Assembly: GCF_034366785.1 (NCBI RefSeq)
Contig: NZ_CP112932.1
Span: 186,001 to 250,000 of the forward strand
DNA: 64,000 nt
DNA from: Candidatus Trichorickettsia mobilis
GTDB lineage: Bacteria > Pseudomonadota > Alphaproteobacteria > Rickettsiales > Rickettsiaceae
Direction of reading: 5' to 3'
Shown: positions 28,492 to 37,488 of the stretch, in pieces
Position numbering within the stretch: position 1 is the stretch's first letter
How the letters are laid out: every line of letters begins with the position of its first letter
The notes under the pieces: generated by a model
The model's input: the letters and a program-made list of their open reading frames with translations, nothing else
Told to the model about the DNA's origin: nothing
Databases searched by the model: none
Made by a program: the position numbers and the translations under genes

Positions 28492-29157
28492 CTATTCAAT
28501 TCTGGATAACAAAGCTTTCGCCTGCTCTTTAATTATCTGCGGAGTAGCACGAAGAGCCATAACTGCTTTTAGTACATTAAGAGCTAATTCTGGTTCTTCA
28601 TTTTTTATATACCATATGGCTTTAATAATACTTGCTGTACCAAAGAATTCTTTAGTTTCATTACTAAAATATTGCAAATACTTTTGCAACTTACTTTTAT
28701 CTGAAGCAACTATTTTTTTCTGATCAATCACTAATCCTAACCAAACAATTCGAGCGTAAGCTGTAGTGGTTTCATAATAATTCTCATTATCAATAATTTT
28801 CTCTAACAACACCTTAGCTGAATCATAATCTTTAACTGCTATTTTTAAATTTACCTGCTTTAATGCTGCAATCTCTCTAACTCTATTATTATTTTTTATG
28901 ATCAAATTATCCAATGATTGTTGAATCAACTTACTATCAACAGACTTTTCTAAAATCAAGTTATCCATTGATTTAATCAACATATCACCCATTTGCATAT
29001 TATGTTTGGCACGAGTTCCCATGTACCAACTAAAAACCAACATAGCAATTACTGATAATACGGTAACCAATATAACTATAGGCAAAGCTTTTTTAAAATA
29101 ATACACCTTCTTTTCGTAGCTTTGATCACGCAAAACTTCTTCTAAAATATCAGTCAT
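28492..29157 (-). CDS. YfgM-like single-pass membrane protein with TPR-type tail (DUF2659-like)
   Basis: The 221-residue protein has a cytosolic start (MTDILEEVLRDQSYEKKVYY), one transmembrane helix (about 25-45, LPIVILVTVLSVIAMLVFSW) and a helical periplasmic tail with TPR-like repeats (DYDSAKVLLEKIIDNENYYE; NEEPELALNVLKAVMALRAT). This is the layout of YfgM/PpiD-associated proteins; in Rickettsia the family is, as I recall, DUF2659. It sits just upstream of bamB, the same gene pair as yfgM-bamB, supporting a role in envelope protein folding. Confidence 0.75.
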   Translation of the reverse strand: MTDILEEVLRDQSYEKKVYYFKKALPIVILVTVLSVIAMLVFSWYMGTRAKHNMQMGDMLIKSMDNLILEKSVDSKLIQQSLDNLIIKNNNRVREIAALKQVNLKIAVKDYDSAKVLLEKIIDNENYYETTTAYARIVWLGLVIDQKKIVASDKSKLQKYLQYFSNETKEFFGTASIIKAIWYIKNEEPELALNVLKAVMALRATPQIIKEQAKALLSRIE

Positions 29158-29269
29158 AAATCATCCAGTATGAGTGAAAAACATAGGGCAGCAAAATTTT
29201 AGTACTACTTATAGTACTACAAAGCAATTAAAATTACCATAAAAGTAAGTCATCTAGAACTAGCAGATA

Positions 29270-29336
29270 TCATCACGAACTTGTTTTGGGATCTCATGAC
29301 AATAGAAAGAGATGCTGAAATAAATTCACTATGACT
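29270..29336. repeat. Palindromic repeat, family 3
   Basis: CATCACGAACTTGTTTTGGGATCT followed by GAGATGCTGAAATAAATTCA matches, with few changes, a copy at about 63100-63165 (CATCCCGAACTTGTTTCGGG, CAGATCCTGAAATAAATTCA). A core fragment also lies inside the end of hemY. The surrounding 29158-29392 gap has no other feature. Confidence 0.65.
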
Positions 29337-29392
29337 TCTTTAATCTAGGTGCAACACCACAATTGTTCCGCATATGCGAGTTCAAAAAATGG

Positions 29393-31174
29393 CTAATTTT
29401 CACTGAGTGTAGTTTCGTCTTCCTCTAATTCTTTATGGTACAATTTATAATATTCGCCTTTTGCTGCTAACAATAATTCATGAGTACCTTGCTCTATCAA
29501 CTTCCCTGATTTCATTACTATTATATTATCTACAAATGTAATGCTAGATAAGCGATGAGTTATAATGATTATTGTTTTACCTTGTCCACGTAATACTGCC
29601 AACATATTCAATATTCTTTGCTCAGAACTAGGATCAAGAGCAGATGTAGCCTCATCTAACACCAAAATAGGAGCATCTTTTAATATTGCTCTGGCAATAG
29701 CAAGTCGTTGACGTTGTCCACCAGATAAGGTAGTGCCCTGAGTACCAATAACCGCATTATATCCACCCGGTAAATTAGTAATAAACTCATCAGCATCAGC
29801 AAGCTTTGCCGCTGCTATAATTTGATCTTCACTAACATTTTCCTGACCATAAGCAATATTCTCAGCAATAGTAGCGTCAAACAATATCGTTTCTTGGGTC
29901 ACTAAAGCAATTTGTTTTCTTAAACAATTGATAGTTAAACCTTTAAGATCGTGTCCTCCAATTAAAATTTGACCAACATCTGGATCATAAAATCTTACTA
30001 ACAGATTAGCAAGTGAAGTTTTGCCACTACCAGAACGACCGATAATTGAGGTGATTTTCGCTTGTTCTAGCTTAAGATTGAGATGACGTAAAGCAATTTT
30101 TTTATCAAATTTAAGTTGAATATTTTTAAAAATAATATCGGTATTAGTAAAATTCACCGTTTTTGCATTTATGTCATCAGCTATAGTTGGCGAAATATCC
30201 AAAATGTGAAAAACACGCTTTGCTGCAGCAATCCCTTCTTGCAGATTGATATTCAAGGACAGTAAGCTTTTAAAAGGACGATAAGCCGATACAAAGGCAG
30301 TAATAAAGGCAAACAGGGCTCCTGGGGTCGTTTTTCCTTCAATTATCATTAAACCACCATACCAAACAATACCACCAATAGATAAGCCACTTAAGATTTC
30401 CATAATTGGTGAAGTTAAAGCATCAAATTTAGCGGTTTTTTTATAGAAATTTAAAATATTATTAGTAATTTGTTGTGCTCTACTAACCTCTATAGCTTCA
30501 GTGGCAAATGATTTGATAATTCTAATTGATTGAAAAGTTTCATCCAATCTAGCAGTATAATTACCTAATTCTTCCTGTGCTGCAGTAGAAATTTTACGAA
30601 TCCTGCGCCCAAGTTGTTGTACAGGATAAACTGCAATAGGGAATGCCACAAATACTATTAATGATAAAACTGGTTCTAACCTAAACATTACTATTATCAA
30701 AAATAATACTGATAAAAAATGCTTGGCGCATCCTACAAGTAAATTAGATACGGCTCCACGCATCAATGAAATATCGTTGGTAAATCTTGAAATCAATCTT
30801 CCTGAAGATTGCGACTGAATGAACGACCAATCAGCAGCAAGTAAATGACTATACATTCTCATTTGCAAATCTGTTAGAATTCTCTGTCCAACGTATTTAA
30901 TCAAATAACTTTGATAGTACTCTGCTATACCCTTTAGCGAATAAACTCCTACCATAATTAATGGTAAAATTACCAGCATAACACGATCATGAGTCAAAAA
31001 CACCTTGTCAATAGCAGGCTCTACTAGTTTAACTATTATCGCTGAACAACTTGCTACAATTACCATAAAAAATATAGCACACGATAGTGGCTTACTATAT
31101 GGCTTAACATGCTCTCGTAACAATCTTCGCAACACTTGTATTGCATTATATTGCGTTAGTAGATGTGAGTGCAT
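29393..31174 (-). CDS. msbA: Lipid A / phospholipid flippase, MsbA-like ABC exporter
   Basis: The 593-residue half-transporter flips lipid A core across the inner membrane if it is true MsbA. The membrane domain has PAIDKVF and GRLISRFTNDISLMRGAV, and the ATPase domain has Walker A GRSGSGKTSL, LSGGQRQRLAIARAILKDAP, Walker B ILVLDEATSALD and the TIITHRLSSI switch. These blocks are nearer to MsbA than those of the exporter at 8054. The last codons (ETTLSEN, stop) overlap a short match to the edge of the family 2 repeat. Confidence 0.88.
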   Translation of the reverse strand: MHSHLLTQYNAIQVLRRLLREHVKPYSKPLSCAIFFMVIVASCSAIIVKLVEPAIDKVFLTHDRVMLVILPLIMVGVYSLKGIAEYYQSYLIKYVGQRILTDLQMRMYSHLLAADWSFIQSQSSGRLISRFTNDISLMRGAVSNLLVGCAKHFLSVLFLIIVMFRLEPVLSLIVFVAFPIAVYPVQQLGRRIRKISTAAQEELGNYTARLDETFQSIRIIKSFATEAIEVSRAQQITNNILNFYKKTAKFDALTSPIMEILSGLSIGGIVWYGGLMIIEGKTTPGALFAFITAFVSAYRPFKSLLSLNINLQEGIAAAKRVFHILDISPTIADDINAKTVNFTNTDIIFKNIQLKFDKKIALRHLNLKLEQAKITSIIGRSGSGKTSLANLLVRFYDPDVGQILIGGHDLKGLTINCLRKQIALVTQETILFDATIAENIAYGQENVSEDQIIAAAKLADADEFITNLPGGYNAVIGTQGTTLSGGQRQRLAIARAILKDAPILVLDEATSALDPSSEQRILNMLAVLRGQGKTIIIITHRLSSITFVDNIIVMKSGKLIEQGTHELLLAAKGEYYKLYHKELEEDETTLSEN

Positions 31175-31239
31175 TATGATGAACTAAATTATAATTTGTT
31201 AAATTAAGGATGTTAGATAGACCACTAATGCCAAATTAA

Positions 31240-31953
31240 TTAGTCTATTTCACCTGGCAAATTCAAACAATAGCCACTAGAGCGCACTGTTTTAATAAAA
31301 GGTATTTCATCTTTATCTAATTTCATTAAACTCCTTAATCTATTAACATGTACATCCACAGTACGTAATTCAATGATTTTATCAGAGCCCCAGACATAAT
31401 CTATAATTTGTTCACGTGAATAGATTGTTTTTGGTGCCTGAATAAATAACTGTAAAATCTTAAATTCTGTCGGACCAAGATGGATTAATTTATTACGACG
31501 AAATACTTTATAAGTTGAAAGATCCATACTGGCATCTTTATATTTTATGATTTTATCCTGAAAAATAGGCTGAGACTTTCTTAATAAGGATTTAATGGCT
31601 ATCATCAATTGATTAGGAGTAAATGGTCTATGAACTATTTCTACCAAATTATTATCTGCCAATTGGTAATGTTCTGCAGATTCAGATTCGTCTATTAAAA
31701 ACACTAACGGTAACTTAGATAATCTAATAATTGATCTAATATTATTAGCAACTTTTAAAGCATCGTTATTTTTAATTCTAGAACTAATTACAATAATATT
31801 AGGCATAGTTATCGTAGCAATTTTGTGAGCCTCAGTAGCATCATATACTCGCTCAACATTAAACCAATATCTTTCAATAGTATTACATACAGAGGCGCTA
31901 AGATTTTCATCAGATTCTATAACCAAAACTTTTGGCGGTAATTTATCGGACAT
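31240..31953 (-). CDS. OmpR/PhoB-type regulator with degenerate receiver domain
   Basis: The 237-residue protein has a receiver-like domain (about 8-125) and a winged-helix DNA-binding domain (about 135-232; LGPTEFKILQLFIQAP, YSREQIIDYVWG, RTVDVHVNRLRSLM, SGYCL). The usual phospho-acceptor Asp is replaced: in PNIIVISSRI the position holds S57. The acidic pair is altered to E13-S14-D15, and the conserved Lys before PF is R109. It probably does not accept phosphate in the normal way and may act as a constitutive or differently controlled regulator. No sensor kinase gene is adjacent. Confidence 0.85.
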   Translation of the reverse strand: MSDKLPPKVLVIESDENLSASVCNTIERYWFNVERVYDATEAHKIATITMPNIIVISSRIKNNDALKVANNIRSIIRLSKLPLVFLIDESESAEHYQLADNNLVEIVHRPFTPNQLMIAIKSLLRKSQPIFQDKIIKYKDASMDLSTYKVFRRNKLIHLGPTEFKILQLFIQAPKTIYSREQIIDYVWGSDKIIELRTVDVHVNRLRSLMKLDKDEIPFIKTVRSSGYCLNLPGEID

Positions 31954-32099
31954 ATACTTCCTTGTGATTTTGCGGCATTTTAACTCGAAATAAAGTTACG
32001 ACCAAGTAAAATATGATTAACTACTATATTTTTTTGCATTGAGCTCTATGAACACACTAATTTAGCAATGATTATTTTTATGTCAAATGCAGATTATGC

Positions 32100-32127
32100 T
32101 TGAATTAGATAGTTTTAATTGTTATAA
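32100..32127 (+). promoter_or_regulatory. Possible sigma-70 promoter for rpsF-rpsR-rplI
   Basis: TTGAAT at 32100-32105 and TTATAA at 32122-32127 are separated by 16 bases, about 45 bases before the rpsF ATG. In AT-rich DNA such matches arise by chance, so this is tentative. Confidence 0.35.
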
Positions 32128-32173
32128 GTGACCTTAAATTTTAACCTATTATTATTGTTTGGAGTTTGTGTAG

Positions 32174-32542
32174 ATGGCTTTTTATGAATCAGTTTTTATT
32201 ATACGTCAAGACATCTCTTCTTCTGATGTAGACAAGATTATTGATGATTTTACAAAAATTGCAAAAGATAATGGCAGTACTATCATAAAAACCGAATATT
32301 GGGGATTAAGAACATTAGCTTATGAGATTAATAATAACACTAAAGGACATTATGTGTTCCTTGGCTTAGAAGCTAAAGCTGCTGCAATACAAGAGATGGA
32401 AAGAAAAATGAAATTAAGTGAAAACATTATCAGATTTCTAACTATCAACGTGGAATCTATAAGCAGTGAACCATCTCCAATATTAAAAAGCAAACATATT
32501 GATAGTGAAGAAATAGTAGACGTTACAATTAGTAAAGATTAA
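32174..32542 (+). CDS. rpsF: 30S ribosomal protein S6
   Basis: 122 residues with the S6 beginning [20 protein letters not shown], the block [20 protein letters not shown] and the helix [21 protein letters not shown]6 binds S18 on the 30S platform, and rpsR follows 18 bases later. A GGAG site precedes the ATG. Confidence 0.95.
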   Translation: MAFYESVFIIRQDISSSDVDKIIDDFTKIAKDNGSTIIKTEYWGLRTLAYEINNNTKGHYVFLGLEAKAAAIQEMERKMKLSENIIRFLTINVESISSEPSPILKSKHIDSEEIVDVTISKD

Positions 32543-32560
32543 TAAAAATTGAGATAATAT

Positions 32561-32842
32561 ATGTCTGATGATACTGCTGTTACGCCATCAATGCCTAGAA
32601 CAGCCGACAGAACCAACAAAAAAGTTTTCTTTAGAAAGCGCAAAGGATGTCCATTATCTGTACCTGAAGCTCCAGCTATTGATTATAAAAACCCTGATTT
32701 ACTAGCAAAATTTATATCAGAAGGTGGCAGAATGCTACCTAGTCGTATTACTAACGTTTGCGCAAAAAAGCAACGACAGCTAAAAAAAGCTATCAAAGTT
32801 GCTAGAATCCTAGCTTTATTGCGTTTTGTATTTCAAGGCTAA
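32561..32842 (+). CDS. rpsR: 30S ribosomal protein S18
   Basis: 93 residues; the core [38 protein letters not shown] and [14 protein letters not shown] is classic S18. It pairs with S6, encoded just upstream. The N-terminal 18 residues are a Thr/Pro-rich leader as in other Rickettsiales. Confidence 0.95.
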   Translation: MSDDTAVTPSMPRTADRTNKKVFFRKRKGCPLSVPEAPAIDYKNPDLLAKFISEGGRMLPSRITNVCAKKQRQLKKAIKVARILALLRFVFQG

Positions 32843-32850
32843 ATAAATCG

Positions 32851-32877
32851 TTGTTATGCATTCTAATGCCATAACAA
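32851..32877 (+). other. Small hairpin between rpsR and rplI
   Basis: TTGTTATG at 32851-32858 pairs with CATAACAA at 32870-32877, with further pairing of ATT and AAT inside. It lies nine bases after the rpsR stop and has no T run, so it may be an attenuating or processing hairpin rather than a terminator. Confidence 0.4.
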
Positions 32878-32921
32878 TCCAGAAAATATCCAAAAGTAGT
32901 TATTAAGTTAAGGTTTGAAAT

Positions 32922-33437
32922 ATGGAAGTAATTTTAGTAAAACACATAAAAAAACTTGGTAAAATTGGTGAGATTGTAAAAGTAAAAGATGGTTTTGGCC
33001 GTAATTACCTTTTACCTCAAAAATTAGCAATACGTGCTACAACATATAACGTTAAGTTACTCGAACAGCAGCGAGAAGAGTTTGAAGAAAAGAATGCTAA
33101 AGCTAGAACTGAAGCAGAAAGTATAGCTCAACTAGTAATTGGAAAAGAGTTAGTTTTTATCAAACAGGCCGCTGATGACGGCAAATTATTTGGCTCAGTA
33201 AATAATAAAGAAATTGCCAAAGAATTATCAAAACTTATATCGCACGATATTCCATATTCAACTATAGTCTTAGGGTCTCCAATTAAGTCTTTAGGAATAT
33301 CTTCGGTTGAAGTGGCATTACATGCAGAAGTAAGCACCAATATAATTATAGTGATTGCTAGATCTGACTCAGAAGCTATAGAAGCCTTGCGCTCATATAA
33401 AATTACCAAAGAACCACAAGATACTCAAGATTTGTAA
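32922..33437 (+). CDS. rplI: 50S ribosomal protein L9
   Basis: The 171-residue protein opens MEVILVKHIKKLGKIGEIVK and VKDGFGRNYLLPQKLAI, the universal L9 N-domain, then a long helix and a C-domain (ADDGKLFGSVNNKEIAKEL). The last 25 residues after IIVIARSDSEA go past the E. coli length, as is common in this group. S6-S18-L9 is a conserved gene order. Confidence 0.95.
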   Translation: MEVILVKHIKKLGKIGEIVKVKDGFGRNYLLPQKLAIRATTYNVKLLEQQREEFEEKNAKARTEAESIAQLVIGKELVFIKQAADDGKLFGSVNNKEIAKELSKLISHDIPYSTIVLGSPIKSLGISSVEVALHAEVSTNIIIVIARSDSEAIEALRSYKITKEPQDTQDL

Positions 33438-33524
33438 TATTATTTGCACCATTCTTGCATGTCAATGATATCATCTCTGCACAGGCGGATTCAGTTTTCC
33501 TTACGTAACTTAGTTTGTAAGATG

Positions 33525-33990
33525 TAATCACGAGGAGCCGTTAGGCTCCATAGTGATCCCAAAATCAGCTAGGGTAAAGGGAGCGTGTTCGCAAGTTTTA
33601 AAATATAGCGTTCGTATGCCGTCTGATCTGAGAAGCCGCTAGGCTTTGAACGAATCTAGAAAATAGCGAAGCTATTTATAAAAACCCTTCTGGCTACTGG
33701 ATTGCCACGCCATCTATGCTGCCTCGTGATCTGATATATTCCTCACGAATTGTAGAACTCTCATTAGAGAGAGTTCAATGAATTGTATCAGAGCTTCATA
33801 CGTGACAATCCAGTAAAACGAGTTCTATAACTGGATTGCTTCGGGTCGAACAAAGCTTTCAAACAAGACGAATTTTATTAACGCAATTCACTGAACCCTC
33901 TCTAATGACTCCGCAATTCGTGAGGATATATCAGCTCAAAATGACGATTTTTTAAAACTCGTGAACACTCACCTAGTAAAGAGAGCCTTA
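33525..33990. repeat. Nested palindromic repeat cluster
   Basis: Holds several stacked elements. An imperfect inverted repeat of about 54 bases has arms 33731-33787 (CTGATATATTCCTCACGAAT) and 33881-33934 (ending CGTGAGGATATATCAG); between them lies a family 1 core (GACAATCCAG, CTGGATTGCTTC). A CACGAGGAGCCGTTAGGCTC unit is near 33527. The outer family 1 mark CGTGAACACTCAC is at about 33960. No credible gene is found between 33438 and 34164. Confidence 0.75.
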
Positions 33991-34010
33991 CAAAGACTGG
34001 ACACTCTCTA

Positions 34011-34160
34011 AGAGGATAGATGTAAATAAAACGTTAGGATGATTTTTAGGATATTTTTTTATATTTCAAGGCAAAGTGGTGCTATTAGAATAAAATTTGA
34101 AAAAGAAGATAAAAAAATATCCTAAAAATCATCCTAACGTTTTATTTACATCTATCCTCT
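34011..34160. repeat. Perfect 52-bp inverted repeat with 46-base loop
   Basis: Bases 34011-34062 (AGAGGATAGATGTAAATAAA onward) are an exact reverse complement of 34109-34160 with no mismatch. The loop is AT-rich and has no ORF. The right arm ends four bases before the TAG of the frameshifted sensor-like gene, so RNA from that gene would end in a 52-bp stem. No transposase is present. The perfect match means recent origin or active correction. Confidence 0.9.
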
Positions 34161-34164
34161 AAAG

Positions 34165-35821
34165 CTAGAACAAAATTTTGTGGATCTGAAAAGAAAGAGC
34201 CATAATATTTGGAGTATAATGTACATCTATAGAAGCACAATTAACTAGTGCCCAAGCTCTACATTTCATTAAATCAAGTTCTTGACCATGAACATCAACA
34301 TCATAACGTGAGCATACAAAATTTATACTATAAATTAGTTCATTCTGAGTTAATAACACCTGTATAATATTTCCACAATCTTTAGCATAGAGAATAGCGC
34401 TGCAGCGATTGAATTAACAATTTTCTAAAAAACATCCCAGAAAATGTTTCATATTTTAAATTATTATCTATTATAATCAATTCTGCTTCAATATTTAATT
34501 CTGAAGTTAATATTTGGATTATATCTACTGATTCTCTTGAGTTATGAGATACTTCTTGTATGGTAAGGGTCATTACCTTCATGATCTCAGTCATCTCTTC
34601 ACGATTATTCAACGAAACCTGATAAATATTTCTTAATGTATCTTTATACCAATCCTGAAATTGGTCATATAAAGGATTAGCCAGCACTATGTCTTCTATA
34701 TCTTCAGTTAATATTTCAGCTTTATTATTAATCTGACTGGCTATAAAACTAAAACAACCTATTACAGCAATGAATTTCTCATTATATTGTTTATACTCTA
34801 GAGATTTTTCCTGTAATAAATGATAAATAGTATTTATCTCTTGTATTTTGGCAAATATATTTTTGCTTCCTGGAATTACTAAATTATTTTGAGAAGATAT
34901 TATAGGTAACAACGGTCTTAATATATAATAATTAAATAAAATCCAAGTTATTAACAATATGGCTATTAATAGAATAAAGTACACTATAAAATATCTATAA
35001 AAGAAATTTTTTCTAATTAATGATAAATCATAAGTTAACAAGACTGTGCTATCTTTAAAAACATTATCTAAAGCTACTATATAAGTTTTATCTAAATTAA
35101 ATAATATTTTTGTTAAAAAAAACTGAACTGGGTGATTATACAGCTCTTCATATGTACTAATACCCTCTTTTCTAAGTTTGTTATCAACAAGATCAATATG
35201 CTGTAAATAATATTTTGAAAAAGTTTGACTCAATTGACTTAAGTGAGTCAATGGTATACTAACAATTAGTGCGCCAATAAAATTACCGGTATTTTTATCT
35301 TGTAAGCTAATAGCCAAATCAATAATAGGTTTTCTAATCAAAATACCGGCTACGCTATTAGCAATAATAATCTCTCCAGCAGAGGTCTGTATTTGTTGTT
35401 GATAATCTTTATCAAGTAGACTACCATTAGAGTATTCTAAAGGATATAAAAATTTATTAGAATAAATAACGTTAAAATTCTTATCAGTAACTGAAATGGT
35501 TGTTATATTAGCCTGATCTAATAGTAATGTTTTGTTTGACACAAAAAAAGCAGTTAATTTTTTTTCATCTAACTCTATATTCTCAATGGCATCTTTTGTA
35601 GATCGCAAGTAGTTGGAATAACGATCACGTAACTGATCCAGGTCAAGACTAATAGCTAATTTTTGATTATTTACCTGGATTAAAAATTTACCGGCACCAA
35701 CACGCGTTCCAAAAAAAATTATTGCTAATATTCCTATCAGTAAGATACATATCCATGGCGCTAATATTATTAGCCGCTCTGAAAAAGATATAGTGGTAGT
35801 GGTATTTAATTTACGAAACAC
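34165..35821 (-). pseudogene. Sensor-like two-helix membrane protein, frameshifted near the 3-prime end
   Basis: The main frame (34382-35821) gives 479 residues: helix 1 at about 19-40, a large extracytoplasmic domain with DKNFNVIYSN (typical of sensory domains), helix 2 at about 285-310 and a helical cytosolic part (EMTEIMKVMTLTIQEVSHNS). It stops at RYSLC. The next frame, one base over, continues AILYAKDCGNIIQVLLTQNE to a TAG at 34165 (another 70 or so residues), which looks like the rest of an ATPase-like or degenerate kinase domain. No HExxT/P or N/G boxes are clear, so kinase activity is unproven. A one-base change explains the break. Confidence 0.6.
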
Positions 35822-36076
35822 TCTGTTACTTTGTGAATAATTGTTTCTTTAAAAGATTATATTACAGATTAACAATATATTCTTATGTATAACTTTTATA
35901 TTAACCATTGTCAATATAATTAATTAAAACACAATTTTTGGCATTTTGCAATTATAATTATAAATCAGATGAATTATTAATTTATTAATCTATAATTAAT
36001 GTTTATGCATCATAATCATAGTTGAGGAAGTATAATTTTTATCTACTTTCTCAATAACCAAATTAATGAGGAAATT

Positions 36077-36652
36077 ATGGACCCCGTCATTACAGTTGCT
36101 TTAATAACCGGTATAATCTCATTTTTAACTTCGATAACCACATGTGTATATCATGTAGTTACTGCTCAAGCCAGAACAACACATGAAGCTGGTTTAGTGA
36201 TTACTAAGGAAGTAGACGTAGAACAATGTCCAAGCGTAGAACTTGATAATAAATTAAAAAATCCCGAACACAAAGATGACCACCACAAAGGAAAAGTAAT
36301 GCACGACAAAACTACTATTACTTTTAATTTTTCTGATACACAAGATTTAAAATTTCAAGATTATATGAAAAAACAAGGAGGTAACGGTGAGCAAAAAACA
36401 GCGCTTACACCAACGACAAAAGACAATACTCCTAAACAAGAGTTAGAAGCAAAACAAGGTGGTAGTGGCAATGAGTTATTGATTCCAGGAATGTTTAATC
36501 AACAAACTCACATCAAAGACTTTAGTCATGATATCACAGACCCTAGAGATGTAGTGCTAGAACTAACGAAATTAGCGCTTGATGATGGTTGTCATTATCA
36601 CACTGATAATTTAAAAGTTACGGGAGATCATTCAAGCTTGAATGAAGCTTAA
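36077..36652 (+). CDS. Unknown protein with one N-terminal membrane helix
   Basis: 191 residues. A single hydrophobic helix (about 4-28, ITVALITGIISFLTSITTCV) leads to a hydrophilic, Gln/Lys/Gly-rich region rich in His and Asp (EHKDDHHKGKVMHD) and a C-terminal acidic part. A good ribosome-binding site (TGAGGAAAT) precedes the ATG. I recognise no family. It faces the end of the large repeat-protein gene across a family 2 repeat and may belong to the same accessory island. Confidence 0.6.
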   Translation: MDPVITVALITGIISFLTSITTCVYHVVTAQARTTHEAGLVITKEVDVEQCPSVELDNKLKNPEHKDDHHKGKVMHDKTTITFNFSDTQDLKFQDYMKKQGGNGEQKTALTPTTKDNTPKQELEAKQGGSGNELLIPGMFNQQTHIKDFSHDITDPRDVVLELTKLALDDGCHYHTDNLKVTGDHSSLNEA

Positions 36653-36712
36653 TTTACTTAGGTTCTTTCAACTAAGCATAGTATTTATAACTATGTTGAA
36701 ATGAAACCTAAC

Positions 36713-36837
36713 TAGACGAAGGTCAAAATCAAGAAGTGCTAGTAGTCATCGAACCTTCGGTGCTCATGTTCGGTGCTCATATACTTAAGTACATGAGCAC
36801 CACAGATCTCTAGTTGACGACTATAATAACAATGTTT
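36713..36837. repeat. Palindromic repeat, family 2 (diverged copy)
   Basis: Begins TAGACGAAGGTCAAAATCAA and GAAGTGCTAGTAG like the copies at 23588 and 41822, then contains a different interior with GGTGCTCAT repeated twice and its complement ATGAGCACC. It ends directly at the TGA (36838) of the minus-strand frame that follows, the same arrangement as the other copies. Confidence 0.7.
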
Positions 36838-37485
36838 TCAGTCCAATACTGCTTTATTCCCTGCACCACTAAGTTCAACAATCCAATTCTCATGAACTAA
36901 ATTATTCCATTCAGGATGAGCCCTATATAACTCCATAGCTTGTGATTGATAACAGCCGTCTTTCATCTGCGCTAGTTCACACAACGGAGTGTTATCTGTA
37001 TTAGCGACAGCAAGCCAATTTATTGCTATATGTTCATTATTAACTAATAGGTTAATTAATTCTTCTGTAGCTATTTGTAATAATTCTATTATTTGTGTTG
37101 CAGAGATTAATCTGAAATCAATGATTTTATTTTCAAATTCTGGGTGCTTTTCAAATTTTTTGACAAAGTTAGCAATTATTTTGCTACATTGTTCAGGAGT
37201 GTCCTTTAATTGCTCAAACAATCTTATATTAAGCTCTTCTTTTATATAGTGTATACTTGCTCTATTAAGATCAGTATTAAGTATTAACTGTTCTAAAAAT
37301 TTGTAGGCTTTTTCTCTACCAGTCTCTTGATTTTTTTGCATTTGCACATAATGATATTGTATCATTCTTGCGCTTATAAACGTAAAATCACCATAAAGCG
37401 CGTCAGCATGGTCAAATATATCTCTAAATAAATCTTCTATGTCATCAATATTAGTAACTTCTATCTTCTCAAAGAATGCTCTCAC
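36838..37485 (-). CDS. C-terminal continuation of the large repeat protein, after an in-frame TAG
   Basis: A GTG at 37485 starts 215 helical residues (RAFFEKIEVTNIDDIEDLFR onward). It is in the same frame as the 1325-residue ORF upstream and separated from it by only TAG and one AAA codon (37486-37491). The composition continues that of the large protein, so this is more likely its original C-terminus than a separate gene. It may be translated on its own, by read-through, or not at all. Confidence 0.6.
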   Translation of the reverse strand: MRAFFEKIEVTNIDDIEDLFRDIFDHADALYGDFTFISARMIQYHYVQMQKNQETGREKAYKFLEQLILNTDLNRASIHYIKEELNIRLFEQLKDTPEQCSKIIANFVKKFEKHPEFENKIIDFRLISATQIIELLQIATEELINLLVNNEHIAINWLAVANTDNTPLCELAQMKDGCYQSQAMELYRAHPEWNNLVHENWIVELSGAGNKAVLD

Positions 37486-37488
37486 TTT

